17,394 nt of DNA from an uncultured Spirochaetaceae bacterium (lineage in GTDB: Bacteria; Spirochaetota; Spirochaetia; Sphaerochaetales; Sphaerochaetaceae), in the NCBI GenBank assembly GCA_944389985.1, contig CALXON010000148.1, positions 1 to 17,394 of the forward strand, given 5' to 3'. Shown in pieces: positions 7,507 to 14,348 of this stretch. The notes beneath the pieces were generated by a model. The model was not told the DNA's origin and made no database searches. It saw only the letters and a list, made by a program, of their open reading frames with translations. Each line of letters starts with the position of its first letter. Within the stretch, counting starts at the first letter, position 1. The position numbers and the translations under genes were made by a program.

Positions 7507-8156
7507 TTCCTATCTCCCATCAGTTCAAGGGCAGTTTCCTCGATTCTCTCAAACCCGTTTATGATCTCAAAGCCCTCTATGCGCTTCCTGCCGTTCCATG
7601 ATACGACGAATGCATGGTCTGCGGCCATAAGCATGTGGATGTCCGTCGGGCCGTCGCCTGCTGCTATGACAGTGCATCCGGGCCAGATCCTGCGGATATC
7701 ACTGACAGCCTCCGCCTTGTCCTCGATGCTGCCGATGCACTTCTCGATGCATTTTATCCGTCCGTTCTCAGTCTTCACCTTCTTCGCAGCCACGAACTCC
7801 GCTTCCATACCTTCAAGACGGAGGAATTCCTCGATCAGTCTGTCGCTTCCGCAGGAGATCACGGCCAGATGACAGTTCTCATGTCTCAGGATCCTCTTGA
7901 GGGGAAGTAGATCCGTCTCAGAGATACGGTCATGTATCATCGACGCTGCCCTGTGTATGTATTCCTCTTCAAGCCCCGTGATGATCCTCTCATAGTCCCT
8001 GTTGAATGTGATTGGATCAAAGCCCCCTTTCTGATCTCTCTCAATGAGTTCCTCCGCACCTTCTCTTCCTGAGAGATGGAGCAGAAGCTGTTCGGAATCG
8101 TAGTCTGTGATGGGGTAGAGTGTTCCATCGAAATCGAGGGCAATGACTATATCCAT
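7503..8156 (-). CDS. HAD-superfamily phosphatase, phosphoserine-phosphatase-like subclass
   Basis: 217 residues. Motif I is D-F-D-G-T-L (8-13) with the nucleophile Asp8 and acid/base Asp10. Motif II is I-S-C-G (100-103). Motif III Lys is in A-K-K (124-126), and motif IV is G-D-G-P-T-D (167-172). The cap between motif I and II is helical, as in HAD subclass IB (PSPase-like, including MtnX-type phosphatases). The function is probably dephosphorylation of a small phosphorylated metabolite. Phosphoserine is one possibility, because the gene sits divergent from glyA, but the family has many substrates and that link is only suggestive. It is the first gene of the HAD-era unit. No Shine-Dalgarno precedes the ATG, and a TATAAT lies 16 bases upstream. 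Confidence 0.85.
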   Translation of the reverse strand: MDIVIALDFDGTLYPITDYDSEQLLLHLSGREGAEELIERDQKGGFDPITFNRDYERIITGLEEEYIHRAASMIHDRISETDLLPLKRILRHENCHLAVISCGSDRLIEEFLRLEGMEAEFVAAKKVKTENGRIKCIEKCIGSIEDKAEAVSDIRRIWPGCTVIAAGDGPTDIHMLMAADHAFVVSWNGRKRIEGFEIINGFERIEETALELMGDRK

Positions 8157-8172
8157 ACGATGATGGTACTAG

Positions 8173-8178
8173 ATTATA
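8173..8178 (-). promoter_or_regulatory. Candidate -10 box of the HAD-era unit
   Basis: Perfect TATAAT on the minus strand, 16 bases before the ATG at 8156, implying a leader of about nine bases. The -35 position is weak (TGGATG at 17 bases). It overlaps the plus-strand TATAAA of glyA, so the two promoters would compete. Confidence 0.4.
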
Positions 8179-8180
8179 AA
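8175..8180 (+). promoter_or_regulatory. Candidate -10 box of glyA
   Basis: TATAAA inside the inverted repeat, 39 bases upstream of the glyA ATG. It gives a leader of about 33 bases that contains the Shine-Dalgarno. The -35 region is weak, which would suit an activated or regulated promoter. Confidence 0.35.
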
Positions 8181-8208
8181 GGCCAAAGAAAGTACCATCC
8201 AGTTCATC

Positions 8209-8213
8209 GGAGG
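8209..8213 (+). promoter_or_regulatory. Shine-Dalgarno fixing the glyA start
   Basis: GGAGG six bases before the ATG at 8220. It supports that start against the longer open frame from 8076, which would overlap the divergent HAD gene. Confidence 0.85.
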
Positions 8214-8219
8214 ATTCAA

Positions 8220-9734
8220 ATGGGCGCGTTGGCAGATTATCTTTCGTCTGTGTCATCTCCGTCTGCGGAGATGGCGATGTATGTCTCATCACTTGAGATG
8301 GTAGCAAGGGAATCGGCAGAGGTTGCCGGAAGGATCGTCAGGGAGCTGAAAGATCAGCGTACCCATCTGAAACTCATTGCAAGCGAGAATTTCTCATCGC
8401 TTTCTGTACAGGGTGCCATGGGTAATCTCCTCACCGACAAGTATTCCGAGGGTTTTCCCCATCACAGGTTCTATGCAGGCTGTGAGAATGTCGATGCGGT
8501 GGAGGATGAAGGTGTGGAGGCTGCGAAGAGGCTTTTCGGTGCTGATCATGCGTACCTTCAGCCACATTCAGGCGCTGATGCGAACCTCTGCGCGTACTGG
8601 GCGATACTCAATGCCCGTGTCGAGGTTCCGTCACTTGAGGAGATGGGAGTGACAAATCCTTCCTCCATGTCCCGTGAGGACTGGAACAGGATTCGTACGG
8701 CTCTGCATGATCAGAGGATACTCGGTCTTGACTACTACTCCGGCGGTCACCTTACTCACGGATACAGACAGAACATCTCCGCCCAGATGTTCGATGCATA
8801 CTCATACACTGTCGATGAGAAGACAGGTCTTCTCGACTATGATGAGATAGAGAGACTTACTTCAGAGATAAAGCCTCTTATACTCCTTGCGGGGTATTCG
8901 GCGTATCCGAGGAAGATAGATTTCAGACGCATGTCTGAGATAGCGCACTCGAATGGTGCTGTCTTCATGGTTGACATGGCACATTTCGCAGGTCTTGTTG
9001 CAGGAAAGGTCTTCACAGGAGACTATGATCCTGTGAAGTGGGCAGATGTCGTGACGACAACGACTCACAAGACACTCAGAGGCCCGAGAGGTGGCATGAT
9101 CCTCTGCCGTGAGGAGTTTGCATCCTCTGTTGATAAAGGCTGTCCGCTTGTGATCGGAGGACCGCTGCCTCATGTGATGGCTGCAAAGGCCATTGCGCTC
9201 AGAGAGGCGGAGAAGCCTGAGTTCAGGGATTATGCAGAGAGAATAGTGAAGAATGCCAGAGCACTTGCGAAAGGCTTCACTGACAGAGGCGTGAGAGTCG
9301 CCACAGGTGGTACCGACAACCATCTGATGCTGCTTGATGTGACAGCTTTCGGACTCAACGGACGTCAGGCTGAGAGCCTTCTGAGGGAAGCCGGCATAAC
9401 GCTCAACAGGAATGCTCTTCCGTTCGATCCCAATGGACCGTGGTATACATCAGGACTCAGACTCGGAACACCGGCTGTCACGACGCTCGGAATGGATGAG
9501 AAGGACATGGATGAGATTGCTGCGGTGATCACAGAGGTCCTTTCATCCGCACATCCTGTGAAGCTCACGAAAGGCGAGCATGCGGGAGAACTCTCGAAGA
9601 ACAGGGCAAAGGCTCCTGAGAGCGTCATGGAGATGGCAAGAGGCCGTGTCCAGGCTCTTCTGGACAGCCATCTGCTATATCCTGAGCTTGATCTGGAGTT
9701 CCTCGAGAAGGAGTTCCCTTTAACGGAGAGTTGA
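8220..9734 (+). CDS. glyA: Serine hydroxymethyltransferase, long spirochaete/chlamydia-like form
   Basis: 504 residues, against about 417 in E. coli. This enzyme interconverts serine plus tetrahydrofolate and glycine plus methylene-tetrahydrofolate, with PLP. The PLP lysine is K284 in T-T-T-T-H-K-T-L-R-G-P-R-G-G. The D-M-A-H block (252-255), the L-I-A-S-E-N block (52-57) and Y-S-E-G (75-78) are intact. The extra length comes from an N-terminal extension of about 20 residues and an insertion around 133-172 (between N-A-R-V and the L-D-Y-Y-S-G-G-H-L-T-H-G block), as I recall from the long SHMTs of Treponema and Chlamydia. It stands alone on the plus strand, divergent from the HAD phosphatase. 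Its last 15 bases overlap the macrodomain gene antiparallel. Regulation may run through the inverted repeat upstream. Confidence 0.95.
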   Translation: MGALADYLSSVSSPSAEMAMYVSSLEMVARESAEVAGRIVRELKDQRTHLKLIASENFSSLSVQGAMGNLLTDKYSEGFPHHRFYAGCENVDAVEDEGVEAAKRLFGADHAYLQPHSGADANLCAYWAILNARVEVPSLEEMGVTNPSSMSREDWNRIRTALHDQRILGLDYYSGGHLTHGYRQNISAQMFDAYSYTVDEKTGLLDYDEIERLTSEIKPLILLAGYSAYPRKIDFRRMSEIAHSNGAVFMVDMAHFAGLVAGKVFTGDYDPVKWADVVTTTTHKTLRGPRGGMILCREEFASSVDKGCPLVIGGPLPHVMAAKAIALREAEKPEFRDYAERIVKNARALAKGFTDRGVRVATGGTDNHLMLLDVTAFGLNGRQAESLLREAGITLNRNALPFDPNGPWYTSGLRLGTPAVTTLGMDEKDMDEIAAVITEVLSSAHPVKLTKGEHAGELSKNRAKAPESVMEMARGRVQALLDSHLLYPELDLEFLEKEFPLTES

Positions 9735-10211
9735 GAGAATCATCTCAGCCTTTTCCCTGTCGCTTTCAGTGAAACAGCAGAGTATCGTATCGATATCATC
9801 GGCCTTGGAGAGCTCCTCCAGGGCTATTCTTATCGCCTCATCTTTGGGATAACCGTAGACACCTGCGCTGATGAGAGGAAAGGCCATGGTACGGATCCCG
9901 TTTGCCCTCGCAAGCTCAAGAGAGTTCCTGTAGCAGCTTCTCAGTTTCTCCTCCTCTCCATACTTCCCTCCATGCCAGACCGGACCCACTGTATGGATTA
10001 CGAATTCTGCAGGAAGACGGTATCCTTTCGTGATCTTCGCTTCTCCTGTCTCACAGCCTCCGAGTGTCCTGCACTCTGCAAGAAGGCCGGGCCCTGCAGC
10101 CCTGTGTATCGCTCCATCGACACCGCCTCCTCCGAGAAGGGTTGAGTTCGCTGCGTTTGCAATGGCATCCGCTTTCACTTCAGTTATGTCACCCTGGATT
10201 ATCCTTACCAT
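9720..10211 (-). CDS. Macrodomain protein, MacroD/YmdB-like O-acetyl-ADP-ribose deacetylase
   Basis: 163 residues from the ATG at 10211; an in-frame ATG at 10247 would add 12 residues without family character. This is a single macrodomain. Motifs are G-D-I-T (7-10), A-N-A-A-N-S-T-L-L (18-26), G-G-G-G-V-D-G-A-I-H (27-36) with the likely catalytic Asp32, H-T-V-G-P (73-77) and the phosphate loop S-A-G-V-Y-G-Y-P (115-122). Members of the MacroD class hydrolyse O-acetyl-ADP-ribose and mono-ADP-ribose on proteins. It is monocistronic and divergent from the DEAD-box helicase. A -10-like TATGAT ends six bases before the ATG and no Shine-Dalgarno is seen, so the mRNA may be leaderless. The stop lies inside the glyA coding end on the other strand. 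Confidence 0.93.
   Translation of the reverse strand: MVRIIQGDITEVKADAIANAANSTLLGGGGVDGAIHRAAGPGLLAECRTLGGCETGEAKITKGYRLPAEFVIHTVGPVWHGGKYGEEEKLRSCYRNSLELARANGIRTMAFPLISAGVYGYPKDEAIRIALEELSKADDIDTILCCFTESDREKAEMILSTLR
9730..9755 (+). terminator. Weak hairpin plus short U-run at the glyA end
   Basis: GTTGAGA (9730-9736) pairs with TCTCAGC (9743-9749) with one wobble and a six-base loop, followed by CTTTTC. The stem starts inside the last glyA codons and covers the stop, and the whole element lies within the macrodomain gene. The stem is short, so termination may be partial. Confidence 0.35.
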
Positions 10212-10217
10212 ACAGTG

Positions 10218-10247
10218 ATCATACCATGGACAGGTACTGATGGACAA
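10218..10247 (-). promoter_or_regulatory. Candidate macrodomain promoter, leaderless arrangement
   Basis: On the minus strand TTGTCC (10247-10242), an 18-base spacer, then TATGAT (10223-10218), which ends six bases before the ATG at 10211. The inferred start site falls on the ATG. On the plus strand TGGACA (10241-10246) overlaps this -35 and could serve the helicase with TATATC (10262-10267), but that spacer is only 15 bases. Confidence 0.45.
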
Positions 10248-10268
10248 AACAGGTCTCTTAATATATCG

Positions 10269-10301
10269 TTGTTCCAGTAATATCTAATGTTCTTGTTCCA
10301 G
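10269..10301 (+). repeat. 9-bp direct repeat upstream of the DEAD-box helicase
   Basis: TTGTTCCAG occurs at 10269-10277 and again at 10293-10301, 24 bases apart start to start, in the leader region of the helicase. It may be a tandem regulator site or a leader RNA element; no known family is recognised. Confidence 0.4.
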
Positions 10302-10317
10302 AGGGAAAACAACTGAT

Positions 10318-11880
10318 ATGAAATTCACAGAACTGCCTCTATCCGAAGAGGTCCTTGCCGGAGTAGAGAAGGCCGGCTATACAGAATGCACGGATGTACA
10401 GCAGCGTGTTCTGCCCATGACACTTCAGGGACGTGATGTAATGGTTCAGTCGAAGACCGGCAGCGGAAAGACTGCTGTGTTCCTGCTTACGATACTCGAG
10501 AAATACAAGAGAAACAGATCAGGAGCAGCTCTCATAGTATCTCCGACCAGGGAACTTGCAGTGCAGATCGAAGAGGACGCGAGACTACTCTCAGCGGGCT
10601 TCCCGGAGTACAGGATAGGGTGCTTCTATGGTGGTGTCGGATACAAGGAGCAGATCGAGGAACTCTCGTCAGGGCTGAATCTCTATGTGGGCACCCCCGG
10701 ACGTCTTCTTGACTTCGCCTCATCCAGCCGCATCGATTTCAGATGCTTTGACACGGTCGTTCTTGATGAGGCTGACCGTATGTTCGACATGGGCTTCTAC
10801 CCTGATATCCAGACGATGTTCTCAAGGATGGTAAAGAGTACGGAGAGACAGACGATGCTCTTCTCCGCAACGCTCTCGACCCGTGTTAGGAACCTTGCAT
10901 GGAGCTATATGAACGAGCCCGAGGAGGTCACGGTACAGCCTGAGGAGATCACGGTGAAGAACATCACTCAGGAGCTTTTTCATGTGACGAAGGACGAGAA
11001 GTTCTTTCTTCTTCTCTCGATCATGAAGAAGCTCTCTCCCGCATCCTGTCTGATCTTCACGAACACGAAGGACAAGGCTGTTGAAGTTGCGAAACGCCTC
11101 CAGATGAATGGTTACAAGGCCGAGTACCTCATGGGTGACATGCCACAGTCGAAGAGACTGAAGACGATCGACAGGATGAAGGATGGACAGCTTCCTGTCC
11201 TCGTCGCAACCGATGTCGCGGCAAGAGGCCTCCAGATCGATGATCTCGAGCTCGTCGTAAACTATGACATTCCCGAGGATTATGAGAACTATGTCCACCG
11301 TATAGGGCGTACCGCGAGGGCCGGAAAGTCAGGAAAGGCCATAACGCTTGCCTGTGAGGAGTACATCTACGGTCTTGAGCCGATTGAGACATACATCCAG
11401 ATGAAGATACCTGTACTCTGGCCGGATGAGGCCGGACTGGAGAGTGTCGAGGACAAGAGTGAGGGCTACCACTACAGAAGCTCGAGATCCCGTCAGGGAC
11501 AGAAGGGCGGAAGGAAGCCCGGAAGAACCGACTCCCGTCCATCCCAGAGAAAGAAGGACAGCGGCAGGAAGAGTGCCGAGACGAAGGGGCAGAGCAGGAA
11601 AAAGCAGGGCAGTGACTACAAAAAGCTCTCATCCATGAGCCTTGAGGAGAGAATGGCTTACTACAAGAGTGAGTTCAATGAAACGGAGAAAGCTCCTCAG
11701 AAGCCTCAGCAGAAGAAGAGCCAGAATCCTTCGAGGAAACCCCAGCAGAAGAAGGCCCAGCCACAGCCAAAGCCGTCAACTCCGTCAGCAAAGGCCGAGA
11801 AGAAGGTGCCGGAGGCGAACAAGGCAGCTGTCAAGAAAGGTTTCCTCGCACGCATACTGTCGAAGATCAGAGGAAAGTGA
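10318..11880 (+). CDS. DEAD-box RNA helicase, RhlB/RhlE-like, with long basic tail
   Basis: 520 residues. Core motifs in order: Q-motif Gln28 in T-D-V-Q-Q, motif I S-K-T-G-S-G-K-T (45-52, Ser in place of the usual Ala), P-T-R-E-L-A (76-81), T-P-G-R (126-129), D-E-A-D (150-153), S-A-T (183-185), I-F-T-N-T (246-250), T-D-V-A-A-R-G (298-304) and H-R-I-G-R-T-A-R (327-334). The Y-I-Y-G-L-E-P-I-E segment after the core resembles RhlB. From about residue 384 the tail is disordered, rich in Lys, Arg, Gln, Ser and Pro, with a doubled K-P-Q-Q-K-K element near 470-490 and a short hydrophobic-basic end (F-L-A-R-I-L-S-K-I-R-G-K). The role is probably RNA remodelling in ribosome assembly or decay. GAGGG lies 12 bases before the ATG, a loose spacing. 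The stop overlaps the next ATG. Confidence 0.92.
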   Translation: MKFTELPLSEEVLAGVEKAGYTECTDVQQRVLPMTLQGRDVMVQSKTGSGKTAVFLLTILEKYKRNRSGAALIVSPTRELAVQIEEDARLLSAGFPEYRIGCFYGGVGYKEQIEELSSGLNLYVGTPGRLLDFASSSRIDFRCFDTVVLDEADRMFDMGFYPDIQTMFSRMVKSTERQTMLFSATLSTRVRNLAWSYMNEPEEVTVQPEEITVKNITQELFHVTKDEKFFLLLSIMKKLSPASCLIFTNTKDKAVEVAKRLQMNGYKAEYLMGDMPQSKRLKTIDRMKDGQLPVLVATDVAARGLQIDDLELVVNYDIPEDYENYVHRIGRTARAGKSGKAITLACEEYIYGLEPIETYIQMKIPVLWPDEAGLESVEDKSEGYHYRSSRSRQGQKGGRKPGRTDSRPSQRKKDSGRKSAETKGQSRKKQGSDYKKLSSMSLEERMAYYKSEFNETEKAPQKPQQKKSQNPSRKPQQKKAQPQPKPSTPSAKAEKKVPEANKAAVKKGFLARILSKIRGK

Positions 11881-13595
11881 TGCTCCGGCGGTTCATATCG
11901 TACTACAGGTACTACAAGGGACTTTTCGTGCTTGATATGACTGTTGCGGTACTGGCTTCGGTACTGTCAGTCATAGCTCCCGCCCTTGTCAGGAACGTGC
12001 TTTATACAGCCCTCCCGGAGCATGACTGGGATTTGATGGTGAAGATGCTCACGCTCATCCTCCTCATCTACATCGTCCAGGCTGTCACCACATACATCAG
12101 AATAAGGTGGGGACATTATCTGGGCGTGAGGATGGAGAACAGGATGAGGGAGGAGCTCTTCTCACATCTCCAGACACTGTCTTTCTCATACTTTGACAGG
12201 ACGAAGACCGGTACGATAATGAGCAGGATCACGAATGACCTCTTCAATATCGCGGAGGTCGCGCATCATGGTCCTGAGGATCTTCTGATATCCCTCATAA
12301 CGATCATAGCGGCATACAGCTTCATGTTCTCATTCTCATGGGAGCTTTCCCTTGTTTCCGTGATCCCTCTTCCTCTCATGCTCATCTACGGCATACATTT
12401 CAACAGGAAGCTGAAGGAGAAGAACAGGGCGATCAGAAAGACGATCGCCGATGTGAATGTCGCGGCGGAGAACTCGATACAGGGAATCAGGGAGGTCAAG
12501 TCATACTCCCAGGAGAAATTCCAGGAGAAGAAATTCGGGGTATCGAACGCGAAGCTGAAGCAGAGCCGCGAGAGCATGTACAGCACGATGGCGAATTACC
12601 AGACCGGAATCTCATTCATGAGGGATTTCTACTACTTCATGACGATTGCCGGAGGTATCATCCTGATTGCCCTTGGCTATGCCGAGGTCTATGACCTTGT
12701 CGCATTTGTCCTCTATGTCTCTGTCGTGCTTCCTCCCATCGACCGTCTGATAAACTTCACGGAGCAGTTCACTCAGGGCATGGCCTCTTTCGAGCGTTTC
12801 ACCGAGATACTGGACATTAAGCCTCAGATCGAGGACAAGCCGGGGGCCGTTCCACTTACCGTCACTGACGGAACTGTCGACTTCGACAATGTGTCGTTCT
12901 CATATGAGGCTGATGGCAGGGAGATCGTCATAAAGGATCTCTCACTGCACATTCCAGGAGGCGTGAAGGCCGCCCTCGTCGGCGAGTCCGGGGCTGGAAA
13001 GTCCACGATAGTATCCCTCCTTGCCAGATTCTATGAGAGGCAGTCCGGATCCATCAGGATAGACGGTACCGACATCGATGATGTGACTCAGAGATCACTC
13101 CATGACTCGATCGGCTTCGTGCAGCAGAATGTCTTCCTCTTCGACGCCTCGATCAAGGAGAATCTCCGTTATGGCAGGAGTGATGCCACCGATGAGGAGA
13201 TGTGGCAGGCTCTGAAGGATGCCAACCTCTATGATTTTGTCGCATCATTGCCTGATGGCCTTGATACGGAGGTGGGAGAGCGTGGAACAAGGCTCTCCGG
13301 AGGACAGAAACAGAGACTCTCGATCGCCCGTGTATTCCTGAAGAATCCTAAGATACTTGTCTTTGATGAGGCGACAAGCTCTCTCGATACTGAATCGGAG
13401 TCACTCATTCAGGAGGCTTTCGACAACCTTGCGGAGGGCAGAACCTCCATAGTGATCGCCCACAGGCTTTCAACCATCAGGGACAGTGATGTAATATTCG
13501 TGGTTGATAAAGGTACTGTCAGGGAACAGGGAACTCATGATGAGCTTATGGCACAGCATGGGCTGTATTACAGATTATATTCGCTAAAGGACTGA
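11880..13595 (+). CDS. ABC exporter, MsbA-like half-transporter with complete ATP site
   Basis: 571 residues from the ATG at 11880, which shares its A with the helicase stop (TGATG). A GTG at 11877 is in frame, but AGGA at 11871-11874 is better spaced for the ATG. A six-helix type IV exporter domain (about 10-310) precedes the nucleotide-binding domain. All elements are canonical: Walker A G-E-S-G-A-G-K-S (368-375), Gln415, L-S-G-G-Q (472-476), Glu497 after Walker B, and switch His528. It can therefore work as a homodimer, unlike the exporter pair at 3182-6624. Substrate is unknown; the neighbouring PlsC makes a lipid role possible but unproven. The gene is followed three bases later by plsC. 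Confidence 0.92.
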   Translation: MLRRFISYYRYYKGLFVLDMTVAVLASVLSVIAPALVRNVLYTALPEHDWDLMVKMLTLILLIYIVQAVTTYIRIRWGHYLGVRMENRMREELFSHLQTLSFSYFDRTKTGTIMSRITNDLFNIAEVAHHGPEDLLISLITIIAAYSFMFSFSWELSLVSVIPLPLMLIYGIHFNRKLKEKNRAIRKTIADVNVAAENSIQGIREVKSYSQEKFQEKKFGVSNAKLKQSRESMYSTMANYQTGISFMRDFYYFMTIAGGIILIALGYAEVYDLVAFVLYVSVVLPPIDRLINFTEQFTQGMASFERFTEILDIKPQIEDKPGAVPLTVTDGTVDFDNVSFSYEADGREIVIKDLSLHIPGGVKAALVGESGAGKSTIVSLLARFYERQSGSIRIDGTDIDDVTQRSLHDSIGFVQQNVFLFDASIKENLRYGRSDATDEEMWQALKDANLYDFVASLPDGLDTEVGERGTRLSGGQKQRLSIARVFLKNPKILVFDEATSSLDTESESLIQEAFDNLAEGRTSIVIAHRLSTIRDSDVIFVVDKGTVREQGTHDELMAQHGLYYRLYSLKD

Positions 13596-13598
13596 TAT

Positions 13599-14348
13599 AT
13601 GGGAAAGTTGCGTCTTGCAATAGGTATAGTATTCATAGCGCCGATGTTCTGTCTTCTCGGTGTGCTTGCGATGATAGCCGGAGGAATTCTGTGGGGTCTG
13701 AAGCTCAGGAACGCTTCATGCAAGGTCGTTCATTTCATACTCGGATGGCTGGTGCTGTGGATCTACTTCTTCCTCGGAGTACGCGTCAGGGTCGAGGGTA
13801 AGGAGAATATTCCACGCTGGGGCGAGAGGGTCTGCTATGTTCCCAATCATGCCTCCATGCTCGACATTCCCGTTCTCTTCGGATCAGGAATGTGGTGCGG
13901 AATCGTCGCCAAGAAGGAGCTTTTCAAGATTCCTGTGCTCCATGGACTTCTGAGAACGCTGCACTGTGTTCCCATTGACCGTTCAAGTCTCAGAGAGGGC
14001 TTCAAGGCAATACTCGAGGGAACGAAGAAGATCGAATCAGGGTATCCCATGGGAATATTCCCCGAGGGAACAAGAAGCAAGACCGGTGAGATGGGCGAGA
14101 TGAAGGCCGGAGCTTTCAAGATGGCCATAAAGGCAAAGGCGAAGATCGTTCCTGTCGCCATGGCGAACACTCGTTTCGCATTCGAGGGTGCCGAGAACTT
14201 CAGGATCGTCCATATCTATGTGAAGATCCTTCCTCCGATCGATACCGAGAAACTCTCTGCCGACGAGCTGAAGGACGTACATTCAGTTGTCGAGAACAGG
14301 ATCAGGGAAGCACTGAAGACGCTTCCAGGTCCGTATGGCAGAAATTGA
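13599..14348 (+). CDS. plsC: 1-acyl-sn-glycerol-3-phosphate acyltransferase (PlsC family)
   Basis: 249 residues. A hydrophobic N-terminal segment (about 5-35) and a second (45-62) anchor it to the inner membrane. The catalytic motif is N-H-A-S-M-L-D (83-89, H-x4-D). V-P-I-D-R (124-128) is the second motif, F-P-E-G-T-R (154-159) the third, and V-P-V-A-M (184-188) the fourth. This family transfers an acyl chain to lysophosphatidate to make phosphatidate. Other PlsC-fold enzymes acylate lyso-lipids or ornithine lipids, so the exact acceptor is inferred. AAGG about ten bases upstream supports the ATG at 13599. The 3' end overlaps the ECF ATPase gene by 14 bases. Confidence 0.9.
   Translation: MGKLRLAIGIVFIAPMFCLLGVLAMIAGGILWGLKLRNASCKVVHFILGWLVLWIYFFLGVRVRVEGKENIPRWGERVCYVPNHASMLDIPVLFGSGMWCGIVAKKELFKIPVLHGLLRTLHCVPIDRSSLREGFKAILEGTKKIESGYPMGIFPEGTRSKTGEMGEMKAGAFKMAIKAKAKIVPVAMANTRFAFEGAENFRIVHIYVKILPPIDTEKLSADELKDVHSVVENRIREALKTLPGPYGRN

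Larger units (their letters stand above)
8162..8199. repeat. Perfect 9-bp inverted repeat in the HAD/glyA divergent promoter, possible operator
   Basis: GATGGTACT (8162-8170) and AGTACCATC (8191-8199) are exact reverse complements separated by 20 bases. Between them is ATTATAAA, which gives a TATAAA -10 box for glyA on the plus strand and a TATAAT -10 box for the HAD gene on the minus strand. The arms lie near the two inferred start sites, so one bound regulator could control both genes. The repeat might instead form an mRNA hairpin or be chance. Confidence 0.6.

Noticed and set aside
8162..8199. The inverted repeat as an intrinsic terminator
   Set aside because: The loop is 20 bases, no U-run follows on either strand, and it lies between divergent genes where a terminator is not needed.
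8862..9323. A 153-codon minus-strand open frame inside glyA
   Set aside because: It is antisense to the conserved PLP-site region of glyA, whose motifs are intact.
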